Shown: positions 16,247-26,574 of the stretch, piece after piece | How the letters are laid out: each line of letters begins with the position of its first letter | Position numbering within the stretch: the first letter of the stretch is position 1 | Virus record (IMG/VR): IMGVR_UViG_3300037540_000107 | Coordinates: 1-43,947 of that record | Reading direction: 5' to 3' (one strand) | Length of the DNA: 43,947 nucleotides | Origin: a virus | The notes under the pieces: generated by a model | Databases searched by the model: none | What the model was told of the DNA's origin: nothing | The model's input: only the letters and a program-made list of their open reading frames with translations | Translations under genes and position numbers: made by a program

Positions 16247-18746
16247 GCAATCGACTACATTCTTCGATTTTAAAGGTGGGCTTAATACAGAAGCATCGCC
16301 CATTAATATACCTGCGTCTGATGCATCAGATCTGATTAACATAAACCTTAATCAAGATGGATCTATAGAACCGAGGAAAGGTATAGATTTCTTAGGTGAG
16401 AAGATAGCAGGTGGATTCTATGAGACTAGTTCATTCGATTTCTCATCTCATTATGGATCTTATTCAACACCTGTTCCATCTTTTAAAGAGGTGAGTTTTG
16501 TAACCTCTACAGGCAATTTACTTTCCTATGTAATATCTATAATAGGGAAGACTATATCCGTATATAATTATTCATCACCAGATGATTTAGTAGAGATATC
16601 CTCCCCTATACAGGAGATAGTATTAACAGACAATGAGGCTAATGATTTAGCAGCTTATCATAAAACCATATTCCTGTTAGACCAGAATAGAGTTTTGGTG
16701 ATTAATCCGTATATCAGGACTGGTTACTTAGAAATATCTAATGATGATGTAACATTGAATTTCCTAGCCTTTGATGTATTTACAAGAGGTCTTGGTGATG
16801 ATGGAAATATAGATAGTCGGGTTAATTACCAAGGTAAATCATATTTATGTATAAAATCTCATAACCAAAGTCCAGCTGCTAATATTTCTGTTGGTACAGA
16901 TTGGCAAGATTATTGGGTGAATAATGGGAGTGCGATAAGTGGAGATCCAACATGGTCATCTGTTAGTGCTGTTGGTGCTGGTACTTGGAAGCCTCGTATG
17001 TCAGTGGGGTTTGAGGATGTATCATACTATAGACCTGATTTAATAACAACACAGATAATAGAGAACGGGTATTATTGGAGAGTAAAAGATTTAGGAGCGG
17101 CTACTTATAATAGAAACGATGGTACGTATACTGAAATATCTGGCCGAGGAATTTTTTTATATTCCTCTCATCGTACTGGATCTATAGAACCCAACTGGGG
17201 TACACCGGTCATCGGCTCAACTGCTAAAGAGAAAATATATTATGAAGGGGATATGTTTTTAGGAGATGCTAGGAGCGGGTATGAATATATTGTATGGGAA
17301 GCATATGCATCTACAGCAGACCCTACAAATACAGTCTTTAATAGTAATGTAACAGAATTAATATCAAAAGAATATTCATCAGCTAATGATGAGCAAGATA
17401 TAAAAAAGTTTACAGCTGCTACAACATCTAAAGGCAGGTTGTGGTTAGCTGGTTTAGAGAAAACACCTAATACGGTTTACTATTCGCAGACTGTCGATGC
17501 TCCTAGGAAGTATGGGAGGTTTTATCAACATGCCGATCCATATTCAGATACTGATACTGAGGTAGTTGATAGTGATGGTGGTACGATTATCATAGGTAAC
17601 GCTGAGAGGATATTAGCTCTACAGGATTTCGATAATGGTACAGCTGTCTTAGCCAGTAATGGTATATGGTTTATATATGGACAAGATACTTTTCGCCCTA
17701 ATAATTTTATTGTTGATAAGATATCTGATGACGGATTAATTGGCAGTGATGCTTTTACTATGGTTGATGATAAGCTAGTATACTTTGGTAAAAGTAAAAT
17801 CTGGGAGATACTCCCTAGAAAGGTCACAGATAATAAACCCTCTGTAGCACCTATATCTACTAAGATAAATACATTCTATAATTCTTTAAGTGAGGATAAT
17901 AGGGCGGCTGGTAAAGCTGTGTATAACCAAGCTACGAATAAACTGTTTTACGCATTGACTATAGCACCGTCTGATATACAGTCTACCCGTAATAGAAACA
18001 ACCAATCGACTGATACTAGAGATGCGTTAATATACGATGATATATTAAAAGCATGGACAATGGCCTCTATAGTTGCGGATTCAACAGGATCTAAAGTAAC
18101 ATTAGGTGATATAGGTATACTATCTAAAGGAAGGGCTTTATCAGATACTGTTGTAGATAATCTTGATAATGTAGTAGTTGATGAGAGTGATGAGACTGTT
18201 GTAGCCCAAGATATCACATCTATGTCACAAATAACCACAGTATTTCTCTATATAAAAAAGAATGGAGATAATTGCGACTTCTCTTTTGGTCAGTTCTCAG
18301 GTGATAGCTATGAGGATTTTTCGTTAAACTCAGTTGATACAGAGAGTTTTCCAGCTTATATAGACATGGCTCATAATTTATATAATGATGTTATACATAA
18401 AAAACAGTTTCCATATGTAATGACTATATTTGAGAGATTAGAGTCTGGTGTATTAGATGATAGTGGAGAGGATGTTACCCAAGGCTCTTGTAAAATGAGA
18501 GTAGATTGGAACTGGTCTACTAATACAAGCTCATCTAAGTTTGGAGAATTGAGACAGGTATATTTTCCATATAAGTTTACGACATCTCATTTTGATGGAG
18601 TTGATCCTGGTTTGGAGCTTGTTACATCAAAGCATAAGATCAGAGGCCGTGGTAATACAATGAGGCTTCACTTTGAAAAGGATGATAATAAAGGTTTTAA
18701 ATTATTAGGATGGCAGCTACTAGTTAAAGCTAAGAGAAATGCCTAG
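16239..18746 (+). CDS. Tail tubular protein B (gp12-like nozzle)
   Basis: An 835-residue protein with the characteristic nozzle N-terminus (FFDFKGGLNTEASPINIPASDASDLININLNQDGSIEPRKGI), GSDAFTMVDDKLVYFGKSKIWEILP in the middle and RGNTMRLHFEKDDNKGFKLLGWQLLVKAK at the end. It builds the tail nozzle. Similar in length to T7 gp12 (794). Confidence 0.88.
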   Translation: MARQSTTFFDFKGGLNTEASPINIPASDASDLININLNQDGSIEPRKGIDFLGEKIAGGFYETSSFDFSSHYGSYSTPVPSFKEVSFVTSTGNLLSYVISIIGKTISVYNYSSPDDLVEISSPIQEIVLTDNEANDLAAYHKTIFLLDQNRVLVINPYIRTGYLEISNDDVTLNFLAFDVFTRGLGDDGNIDSRVNYQGKSYLCIKSHNQSPAANISVGTDWQDYWVNNGSAISGDPTWSSVSAVGAGTWKPRMSVGFEDVSYYRPDLITTQIIENGYYWRVKDLGAATYNRNDGTYTEISGRGIFLYSSHRTGSIEPNWGTPVIGSTAKEKIYYEGDMFLGDARSGYEYIVWEAYASTADPTNTVFNSNVTELISKEYSSANDEQDIKKFTAATTSKGRLWLAGLEKTPNTVYYSQTVDAPRKYGRFYQHADPYSDTDTEVVDSDGGTIIIGNAERILALQDFDNGTAVLASNGIWFIYGQDTFRPNNFIVDKISDDGLIGSDAFTMVDDKLVYFGKSKIWEILPRKVTDNKPSVAPISTKINTFYNSLSEDNRAAGKAVYNQATNKLFYALTIAPSDIQSTRNRNNQSTDTRDALIYDDILKAWTMASIVADSTGSKVTLGDIGILSKGRALSDTVVDNLDNVVVDESDETVVAQDITSMSQITTVFLYIKKNGDNCDFSFGQFSGDSYEDFSLNSVDTESFPAYIDMAHNLYNDVIHKKQFPYVMTIFERLESGVLDDSGEDVTQGSCKMRVDWNWSTNTSSSKFGELRQVYFPYKFTTSHFDGVDPGLELVTSKHKIRGRGNTMRLHFEKDDNKGFKLLGWQLLVKAKRNA

Positions 18747-19075
18747 TGAATATTATGAAACTATTCCACTTTACATATGAGAATCATATACCCGTAGCAG
18801 AGACTGTTATTGAGTTTTTTGATAATGAGTCTGATAAAGTTACGATACACAACAACGTTTATAAGTTCAATAAATCTATATTAAAGAAGATGCTTATAGA
18901 GTTTGAGTTTATTAAGACTATATTGAAAGATGATTTTAAGATTAAGAGACTGATTGTTTGTGCTAAAGAGAATGATAAGAAGTTATCTAAATATTGGAAA
19001 ATGTTTGGGTTCGAGAAAGTCATGCCACTTAAACACAATGGTGATGGTTTAATCTATTCCGAGATGGAGATTTAA
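18746..19075 (+). CDS. gp13-like virion protein with GNAT-like end
   Basis: A 109-residue protein between nozzle and internal virion genes, where T7 has gp13. The C-terminal LSKYWKMFGFEKVMPLKHNGDGLIYSEMEI matches the layout of the gp13/acetyltransferase-like end (x-W-x3-GF-x8-DG). It starts at a GTG that overlaps the upstream TAG, or at the ATG nine bases later. Enzymatic activity is not implied. Confidence 0.6.
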   Translation: MNIMKLFHFTYENHIPVAETVIEFFDNESDKVTIHNNVYKFNKSILKKMLIEFEFIKTILKDDFKIKRLIVCAKENDKKLSKYWKMFGFEKVMPLKHNGDGLIYSEMEI

Positions 19076-19076
19076 T

Positions 19077-19547
19077 ATGGGACTGGCAGCAGGTACAATA
19101 TCGTTAATCTTATCAGCAGCTTCTACAGCTTATTCTGTGTATGAGAGTGAGCAAGCTAAGGAAGATGCTGAGGATGCAGCTAAGTTAGCAGAGAAGCAGG
19201 CTAGAATAGCTGAGAGGCAAGAAGAGATAAGGGCTAAGAGACAGGCTCGTATAAGAAAAGCGCAGATAGCTGCATCTGCTGGAGCCTCTGGGATTGGTGG
19301 TAGTATAGTCGATGCACCTACAATAGGTACACAAACCTCCCTAGAAACTGGGTTAAGTCTATTATCACAGCAGACAGAGGCTCAGGTAGCTCAGATAGGA
19401 GCTTCACTAGAGGCCACTAAAGCTGGTATAACATCACAGCAAATAAAAGGACTTGGAGCTACTGCTGGTGCAATAGTAGATTTATCCCAACCAGATAATC
19501 AACCATCTTCTACTAGCTTTACAGAACAGGTTACTGAGGAGAAATAA
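19077..19547 (+). CDS. Internal virion protein (gp14-like)
   Basis: A 156-residue protein with a hydrophobic N-terminal helix (LAAGTISLILSAASTAYSVYE), a long charged coiled coil (QAKEDAEDAAKLAEKQARIAERQEEIRAKRQARIRKAQIAAS is the helical core) and a polar end. This matches the pore-forming ejection protein gp14 of T7 (196 residues), which enters the outer membrane during DNA ejection. Confidence 0.75.
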   Translation: MGLAAGTISLILSAASTAYSVYESEQAKEDAEDAAKLAEKQARIAERQEEIRAKRQARIRKAQIAASAGASGIGGSIVDAPTIGTQTSLETGLSLLSQQTEAQVAQIGASLEATKAGITSQQIKGLGATAGAIVDLSQPDNQPSSTSFTEQVTEEK

Positions 19548-19549
19548 GA

Positions 19550-21103
19550 ATGGGTCGAATTACTATAGGACAAACTACACAACCTGTTGATATACCATCT
19601 GTTTCTCCAGCTGCTGTTAGGACGGATGATAGGGTTTCAACAGCGTTATCAGAAGCATCTAAAACGTTTACTGATATAGCTGAATATCAAGCTGGTAAAA
19701 GTAGACTAGCTGCTCAACAGGCTCCAACTAGAGCGATGGATGTTATTATTAAACAGTTTGAATCAGCTCGTAATACATTTGAAGCTAATCCAGGTGTTAA
19801 TGAGGCTGATGTACGGAACTTCAATAATAGATCCTTACTTGATGCTACTAAGACAGCTATTAGTATGGGTGTACCAGCTGTAGATATCGGTAAGATTCAA
19901 AGTATGATGAATAACATCCTTATTGATACTACATCTAGATTCGAGAAAGTGCAAGCCGGTAATGCATACACATCATTAGATACATTATCAGGTGGAGCAA
20001 AGACTACATATTTAGATGGTGGTACTCAGAGAGAGCTCTATACAGAGAGAGCTGTAGCGGATCTATCCCCATCACAGCAGTATATGTTTAATCAACTTAA
20101 GGATACTAATCCACAGGGCGGGGCTGAGCTTGTCGGTAAAACAATAGCTCTCAAGGCTCAGACTGATAATAACTTACTAGCTGTATCTAATGTAACATCG
20201 CAGTCAGATCTTTTTACAGCTAATAAAACCCTGGTGAAACAAACGCTTATACCACAGGAGCAGAATATAACTGATACCCTGTATTCAACACTCTCTAACC
20301 AGGCTGACTCTATTATTCAGAGATTAAGAGATGGGGTTTTAGATGGGCCATCTGCCCTTGATGAGTTTAATAGGTTATATGAAGAGCAGACTATAGGGGA
20401 TGATTCTGTAGATGCTTATATAAGTGCTACGGGTGATGAGGCTCTTTACTTTAATAAGAAGCTTGATCCCTATAAAAAGCATTTAACCGAATTGATTAAC
20501 TTGAATGATCCAAAGACAGGACTACAATACGATAATGATGTATTAAAATACCAGTTAGATATATCTCGCCAGCAATGGCTACAGGATCTACCTGAATCAA
20601 CAAAGAGATTATTCTGGTCACCTGAGAACGCCATCCAGATCTTAACCCAGTCTAAGGTGTTTAAGAAGACTGCTAAGAGTAACGATCCAGATATCAGCGA
20701 TGCTTCTATGGCCTTCTTCTATCAAGGGGCTTTAAAGAATAGGAGAGAGTATGAAGAACCACTGAGAGAGTTCTCTAGTGAAATGAGTGATGAGGAGTTT
20801 ACAAACGATATATCGCACATTAGGTTGGTAGAGAAGTTTGGTAAAACCTTTAAGTCATATCTAAATGGATATCATAACCTTACTGAGGATGATGAGGAGC
20901 ATGTATTAACTATAAAAGATTTGGTTGTTAGTTATACCAAATTTAGAAATAGCCCGAATTACCCCAAAGTAAGAGAAGATTATAGAGCTGCATTGGATAG
21001 TGGTTACAATACATTACTTAGTACCATAGCAACCAGTGATCCAAAAGGAGCTGAAAGGTTAAAGAAGCTTGCAAAGGAAACTGTAAAACCTTTTAAATTA
21101 TAG
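19550..21103 (+). CDS. Internal virion protein (gp15-like)
   Basis: A 517-residue mostly helical protein between gp14-like and gp16-like genes, the place of T7 gp15 (747 residues). N-terminal region has TTQPVDIPSVSPAAVRTDDRV, then long helices. It should be packed in the head core and ejected into the periplasm. Assignment is mainly by synteny. Confidence 0.7.
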   Translation: MGRITIGQTTQPVDIPSVSPAAVRTDDRVSTALSEASKTFTDIAEYQAGKSRLAAQQAPTRAMDVIIKQFESARNTFEANPGVNEADVRNFNNRSLLDATKTAISMGVPAVDIGKIQSMMNNILIDTTSRFEKVQAGNAYTSLDTLSGGAKTTYLDGGTQRELYTERAVADLSPSQQYMFNQLKDTNPQGGAELVGKTIALKAQTDNNLLAVSNVTSQSDLFTANKTLVKQTLIPQEQNITDTLYSTLSNQADSIIQRLRDGVLDGPSALDEFNRLYEEQTIGDDSVDAYISATGDEALYFNKKLDPYKKHLTELINLNDPKTGLQYDNDVLKYQLDISRQQWLQDLPESTKRLFWSPENAIQILTQSKVFKKTAKSNDPDISDASMAFFYQGALKNRREYEEPLREFSSEMSDEEFTNDISHIRLVEKFGKTFKSYLNGYHNLTEDDEEHVLTIKDLVVSYTKFRNSPNYPKVREDYRAALDSGYNTLLSTIATSDPKGAERLKKLAKETVKPFKL

Positions 21104-21111
21104 GATATTAA

Positions 21112-24100
21112 ATGGCTGAGTTAAGCTTAGATCAACTTATAGCGGATACATCAAAAGCACTTGATAGACCTGCTAGTGATACGCCAGGAAAACCAGTGGT
21201 TCAGACTACATCTACTGACTTAGTATTAGAAGAGCTTGGAGAGGCTACTGCTAGTGTTAAGAATAGTGGGATTAGAAACTCTCGTCTAAATTCAGAAAGA
21301 GCATTAGACGTATTAGAGAATGAATCTCTTCGTAATACCCACGCTATAGAAGATAACAATATGGCTGGGGTAGTAGATCAGTCTGGATTAGCTTCAGATG
21401 TTCAGCAAGCTAATATAGGGGTTGATGTCAAAGCAGCTAATCAACCTCTCTATGACGAGGAGCGTAAAAGAGCTGGTATCGCTGGGGATAATCTTGTAAC
21501 TAATATGATTGAATCTGGAGCCTCTACTGGGGATACTATATCTATAGCAGCTGCAAGTAAGGATTTTAAAGAGGCTCTTTTTAAAGAGAGGAGCTTTGAT
21601 ACTATTTACTCTGAGCTCCAGTTAAGTAAGGAATCAGGGATAACTCGTTCTACTTTAAAAGATCTTGATACTCATATGATATCCTGGTCACAAGGTATTA
21701 ATCAAAGTGATGAGGAGTTCTCTACACTACAGCGTGGTGTTAAGGGATTACTTGTCAACGCTCCTAATATAGCTTCTGATATTATCCAGTTTTTTCCAGA
21801 ATCCCCTAAAGCTATCTGGAATGGGCTTAAAGGGAGTATTAACTCCTTACAGGTATTATATGGTGATGCTTTATTTGCTATCCTACCAGAACCTGAGAGA
21901 GGGCTTAGTAGTCTAATCACTGGTGAGGTAGATGATCCCAAAGCTATCTTCAAAAAAGAGAGAGAGTTTACAAAAGAGTTTGGTAAGTTTGAACTAAAAA
22001 CAACTACCGGTCATTTAGTTGCTGGTTTCACTGAGTTGGTCGGGCCTTACTTGGGTACACTAAAGGTTCTATCTAAGTGGAATAAACTTAAGAATGCTCC
22101 TCTTCTCACTAGAGAGATGTTAGCAGGTGCTGTGGCAGACTTCGCTATATTAGATCCCTATGAAAAAAGATTAGCTGATTTTGTTAAAGAGAATGATGCT
22201 GCTCCTGAGTTTACTGGATGGTTTATTGACTTCCTTTCTAGTGATCCAAACGATAGTATGTTAGAGGGTAGATTAAAGGGAGCCCTTGAGGGGATGCTAG
22301 TGGCTGGAGCAGTTGAGGGAGTTCTTAAAACTGCTAAGTTAATGAGAGCCCATGTAACAGCTCGTAGGGAATTAGAAACAAAAGTAACAAGCTTATTGTT
22401 ATCAGAAGCTGTAGGAAATGAGAAGGCTGTTGGCCTCTCTCTGATGGACAGCAAGAGTTTAAAGAAGCTTTTCATGGATGCTAATTATCATGATCCTGTT
22501 GCAGTATCTAAAATATCTAAGATAACTACCGGCAGAACTGACTCTATAAGTAAGCGTATAAATAACGCTTTAGATGCTGCTAAAGCTCCTATAGATCCAG
22601 ATGATATTATAATCAATGCTACATCAAACATAGAATCTGCTGGAGCTAGAACAGCCAAGGCAGCTCTTGAGAATAGTGATGAGATTGCTTTAGATGGTGT
22701 TAAGGGGAGTATTGAACTGTTAAACTCTCCCAACCCACAGATGGTTGATACTGTAAAGCAGACTATAGATGCTGATAATGAGATTGCCCTTTCATTGATA
22801 CCTGATTATGAGGGGAGTATACTTAAATCACCCATAGATGACATGGCTATTAATTTCAACAACGGTAATAAAGTAGCTAATGCAATAGCAGATGATATGC
22901 TGTTTGAGAAAGTAACAAAAGCTCAGACACTAGCTGAAGATGCTATTAATAGTGTTGTGTTTAAATCAGAAGTAGACTATGGGCCAACGTCAATATCTAG
23001 TTGGAAAGTAGAGAACCCAGCAAGCAGGTATATATTACCACCTGAGAAATACCTCGGTGCTGTTGGTGGGAAAGAGGGGGTAACTAATCCTACTATAGCA
23101 TACTACCAATCAGCCAGATTAAGAAAAGGATTATCAGATCTCCAGAAGAACATCTATAAAGGGTTGAAGAAAGGAGAGAGAAGTAATTTAAACCACGTAT
23201 TAAAAGCAACTAACGATATTGAACAGAAGTTCTTCCCAGTTGAAGGTGGTATAGTATCACAAGATGGTAAGTACTTTCTTCCAGCTAATAACAAAGAAGT
23301 CGATGCTTACTATGGTATAAGAAATACAACAGACGCTGTTCATTCTATGATGAATAGTACCTCTGTAAATATAGCTAATGCTCAGGGATATCAGAAGTTA
23401 GACACTGCTCTTGGTACTGGATACCTACGTCCAAAGAAGGGTATTAAGTTTGGTACAGAAGCTATTGATAAAGATGGTAATGTAATATACTGGAATAAAG
23501 AAGCTTCTGGAAATGGTGGAAAGCTTTATGAGTTCATGGATGATAAATTAGAGGATACTCCAGTATTGCTATCTAAATCTGAACAGGATACGTTACTTAA
23601 AACCCTAGAGAAATCAGATGATATAATAGGTTATAAAGAGTCTTTCACTCCGGTAAACTATGAGGATGATTTCTTTATCGTTAAACTAAGTGAGAAAGAT
23701 GGGGCTGTTATTAGTGCTAAGACTACCCATACAGCACCTACATCTTCTAGAGCTGCTAAACTAGTTAAAAGTCTAAACGCAGATGATCCTACTGGATCTT
23801 ATGTTTCAGTCAGAGCTGGTAAAGATGTTAATGAGTTTGCCTACGGAAGTGATTTTGCCAAGGGTTTAAGGGGGATGAATCAAGAGCAACTGGCCCCCAT
23901 AGCTCAAGCATTGAAGAAATCAGGTTGGAAGGATGAGCAGATAGAGCAATTTCTCACTACTACTAATAGACAGTCGTTTAAAAAGAATACCCACCTTAGA
24001 AGAAGAGGTGAGAGGTTATTAGGGGATCAACCTAGAACCGAGTATAACCCTCTTACAGGTAAAAATGAAGTTACGGATAAAGCTCCTATCCTCCCATCTG

Positions 24101-26064
24101 ATCAATCACTTGCTAATTACTTTAATAACGTAAGTGAGTTTATCGAGCTTGGTGAGGTTAAGTTTAGTTTACAAGATGACTTCCAGAAAACCTATGGTAA
24201 ATACCTACAAGATTCTTATGATTGGAAATCTCCTATTGACTTTGATAGGGGTGGATATTGGGAGATGTCGGAAGCTAAAGCTATACAAGATCAAATTAAG
24301 AGGGTTAGTAAAATACCTACTGTAGGTGAGCTGCGGAATAGATCTCTTTTAAACTCTACCTCCGATGCTATGGTTGATGCAGGTCATTATAAGACGGCTA
24401 ATATAGTAGATCGTATCCCAACTGTTTATGATATGGCTAGATTTGCCAAAGGCACTACAGCTATATCTAAGCTATATCTATTTGCCCTTGGTCAATTACC
24501 TCTCCAGTTCTCTCAGGCTATTGCAGCTGTTGGAGTACAGGCTGGTAGGGTTATGTTCCATGGGAAGAAAACAGCTACTGTTAAGGCTATGACAAAGGCT
24601 AATGCAGATTTCATGCAAGTAGTATCTCCACTTACTACTACTGTTAATTTTACAAAAAATGGTAGCAAGGTATGGGGAGAATTACAAAAAAGTGGATTCA
24701 TAGCTGATATTGATTATGCACCTATGAGAGATTTTATCCATGAGAAGAATACCTTTAGAGATTTCTCAGGTGGATTAAAATCACTAGCTCAGTCAGGGAT
24801 TGAGAAGTCTGGTGTATTCTTTAAAATGGGTGAGAGTTTACAGAGAACTTACTCCTGGGTTGTTGAAAGGAGGTTTCTAGAGAACGAGATTAAGGCAGGA
24901 ACCCATCCAACCTTAACAGCTAAGGATCTCAAAGAAGCTACTCCTGAATTTCTTAATGCCGTATCTGAAAGAGCTATGGTACTTACCCATAACCTAACTC
25001 GTATGAATGAGCCTTGGTTAGCTAGGGGATTACAGAGTGTACCACTTCAGTTTAAGCAGATAGGTATTAAACAACTTAGGATGATGATGAATACTAAGAA
25101 GCTTACATATGGTGAGCTCTCTGGTATGTGGCTAACATATGCTGCTATATTAGGCCCAGCTGCTGCTGTCCCATTCTTTGAGGATTTTGTATTCCTAGGT
25201 GAAAAGGGTCTGCAAGAGCTGACTGGTAACCCAGCCTATCAAGGTTCCTTCTCCCAGGGGTTATACCCTCATGTATCTGATTCTGTATCAAGTAATTTAC
25301 AGAAGCTAGGATTAGATGTAGAAGCAAAGACATTTGAGAACTGGTTAAAAGGAGGGGTTGCTAGTGCTACCTCAGATGGCCGGTTAAAGATTAACCAACG
25401 TATTTCTATGAGTGATGGGTTTTTCTCTTATGCTAGAAATGTACCTCTCGATGAAACACTTGGTGGCCCCTCTGCAAAAGTATTCAAGGACTTTGCTTTA
25501 AACTTTACAGGTACTGTTCCAGAATTTATAGATCTGGTTCGTGGGGAATATGATGTTCCAGTAGCCGAGGTTGCTAGTAAAGCTTTAGATACACTGGTTA
25601 AACCGTTGTCCGGCCCATCTAAATTTAGGCAGGTACAGAAAGCACTTGGATCAGATGAGCTTAGAACAACAACTGGACAGCTTATAAAAGAGAATCCAAC
25701 ATTCACTGATCTAATGTTGACAGCTTTCTCCTTTCCACCTACAGAAGCTGAGGCTATAAGAGAGAAGAATTTTATAACCAGCGAGGCTAAGAGAGCTTAT
25801 AAAGATTGGATGAATGATAGGTCTACTGAAATAGCTAAACTACATGGTCAAGGTCATGTTGAATCAGCTGATGCTGAGTTTGATAGAGCTTTTGATGAGA
25901 TAATTAGTTATAATATTTCCCTAGCTGCTACCTTTTGTCAGTTAGTTAATTGGAAACGTAACAATAAAGATATGCCACCTGAGATGCAGGAGATGATAGA
26001 CTTCGGTACGAGCCTGTTCTTAGAAGAGGGTTGGCAGCAACTATTTAAAGAAGGGGATGAGTAA
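21112..26064 (+). CDS. Giant internal virion protein (gp16-like)
   Basis: At 1650 residues it is the largest product and occupies the position of T7 gp16 (1318 residues), which crosses the cell envelope and draws DNA in. I see no N-terminal lytic transglycosylase motif of the kind T7 gp16 has; the N-terminus is Asp/Ser-rich and helical. Hydrophobic stretches occur near residues 393 (EGMLVAGAVEGVL), 1120 (LYLFALGQLPLQFSQAIAAVG) and 1345 (LTYAAILGPAAAVPFFEDFVF). Cell wall opening must therefore use another protein or an unrecognised domain. Confidence 0.75.
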   Translation: MAELSLDQLIADTSKALDRPASDTPGKPVVQTTSTDLVLEELGEATASVKNSGIRNSRLNSERALDVLENESLRNTHAIEDNNMAGVVDQSGLASDVQQANIGVDVKAANQPLYDEERKRAGIAGDNLVTNMIESGASTGDTISIAAASKDFKEALFKERSFDTIYSELQLSKESGITRSTLKDLDTHMISWSQGINQSDEEFSTLQRGVKGLLVNAPNIASDIIQFFPESPKAIWNGLKGSINSLQVLYGDALFAILPEPERGLSSLITGEVDDPKAIFKKEREFTKEFGKFELKTTTGHLVAGFTELVGPYLGTLKVLSKWNKLKNAPLLTREMLAGAVADFAILDPYEKRLADFVKENDAAPEFTGWFIDFLSSDPNDSMLEGRLKGALEGMLVAGAVEGVLKTAKLMRAHVTARRELETKVTSLLLSEAVGNEKAVGLSLMDSKSLKKLFMDANYHDPVAVSKISKITTGRTDSISKRINNALDAAKAPIDPDDIIINATSNIESAGARTAKAALENSDEIALDGVKGSIELLNSPNPQMVDTVKQTIDADNEIALSLIPDYEGSILKSPIDDMAINFNNGNKVANAIADDMLFEKVTKAQTLAEDAINSVVFKSEVDYGPTSISSWKVENPASRYILPPEKYLGAVGGKEGVTNPTIAYYQSARLRKGLSDLQKNIYKGLKKGERSNLNHVLKATNDIEQKFFPVEGGIVSQDGKYFLPANNKEVDAYYGIRNTTDAVHSMMNSTSVNIANAQGYQKLDTALGTGYLRPKKGIKFGTEAIDKDGNVIYWNKEASGNGGKLYEFMDDKLEDTPVLLSKSEQDTLLKTLEKSDDIIGYKESFTPVNYEDDFFIVKLSEKDGAVISAKTTHTAPTSSRAAKLVKSLNADDPTGSYVSVRAGKDVNEFAYGSDFAKGLRGMNQEQLAPIAQALKKSGWKDEQIEQFLTTTNRQSFKKNTHLRRRGERLLGDQPRTEYNPLTGKNEVTDKAPILPSDQSLANYFNNVSEFIELGEVKFSLQDDFQKTYGKYLQDSYDWKSPIDFDRGGYWEMSEAKAIQDQIKRVSKIPTVGELRNRSLLNSTSDAMVDAGHYKTANIVDRIPTVYDMARFAKGTTAISKLYLFALGQLPLQFSQAIAAVGVQAGRVMFHGKKTATVKAMTKANADFMQVVSPLTTTVNFTKNGSKVWGELQKSGFIADIDYAPMRDFIHEKNTFRDFSGGLKSLAQSGIEKSGVFFKMGESLQRTYSWVVERRFLENEIKAGTHPTLTAKDLKEATPEFLNAVSERAMVLTHNLTRMNEPWLARGLQSVPLQFKQIGIKQLRMMMNTKKLTYGELSGMWLTYAAILGPAAAVPFFEDFVFLGEKGLQELTGNPAYQGSFSQGLYPHVSDSVSSNLQKLGLDVEAKTFENWLKGGVASATSDGRLKINQRISMSDGFFSYARNVPLDETLGGPSAKVFKDFALNFTGTVPEFIDLVRGEYDVPVAEVASKALDTLVKPLSGPSKFRQVQKALGSDELRTTTGQLIKENPTFTDLMLTAFSFPPTEAEAIREKNFITSEAKRAYKDWMNDRSTEIAKLHGQGHVESADAEFDRAFDEIISYNISLAATFCQLVNWKRNNKDMPPEMQEMIDFGTSLFLEEGWQQLFKEGDE

Positions 26065-26561
26065 TGGCAAATAAACCGACTTACACTACAGTACCTACAA
26101 ACTCCCAATATTCAGCAGCTATCTTCAACAGTAATTTTGAGAAGATGGCTGTAGCTATTCAGAATGTAATGGGGCTTGGGGGTATAGGAGAACCAAACAA
26201 CGTAGCTACTGGGATATGGGATCTTGACACATACCGTATACAGAATGTAGGTGATCCTGTTAATAGTGGGGATGCTATCAGTAAGAGCTATGGTGATACT
26301 AATTATGGTGGGGGTGCTGCTGCCGGTGCTGAAGCCTCTGCTGCTGCTGCTCTAGTATCAGAAACTAATGCAGCCATTAGTGAAGATGCTGCCTCATCCA
26401 GTGCTGCTTCTGCTTCTTCGAGTGAGGCTAATGCGGCTTCTAGTGAAGCAGCCTGTGCTAATTATTCTAGCATAGGTTTCGATACAGCGGGAGCTTATGA
26501 TTTTGGAGCTATAACAGATACAGTACTTTTATTCCCAACCGATTTTGGATCAATAGTATAA
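26064..26561 (+). CDS. Tail fibre protein, adaptor-type
   Basis: A 165-residue protein starting one base into the previous stop (TAATG). The N-terminus (PTYTTVPTNSQYSAAIFNSNFEKMAVAIQNVMG and IWDLDTYRIQNVGDPVNSGDAISKSYGDTNY) resembles tail-fibre attachment domains. An Ala/Ser-rich coiled coil (AAAALVSETNAAISEDAASS...) follows, then a short globular end. It may bridge tail and the next fibre. Confidence 0.7.
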   Translation: MANKPTYTTVPTNSQYSAAIFNSNFEKMAVAIQNVMGLGGIGEPNNVATGIWDLDTYRIQNVGDPVNSGDAISKSYGDTNYGGGAAAGAEASAAAALVSETNAAISEDAASSSAASASSSEANAASSEAACANYSSIGFDTAGAYDFGAITDTVLLFPTDFGSIV

Positions 26562-26574
26562 GGAGATTATATAA

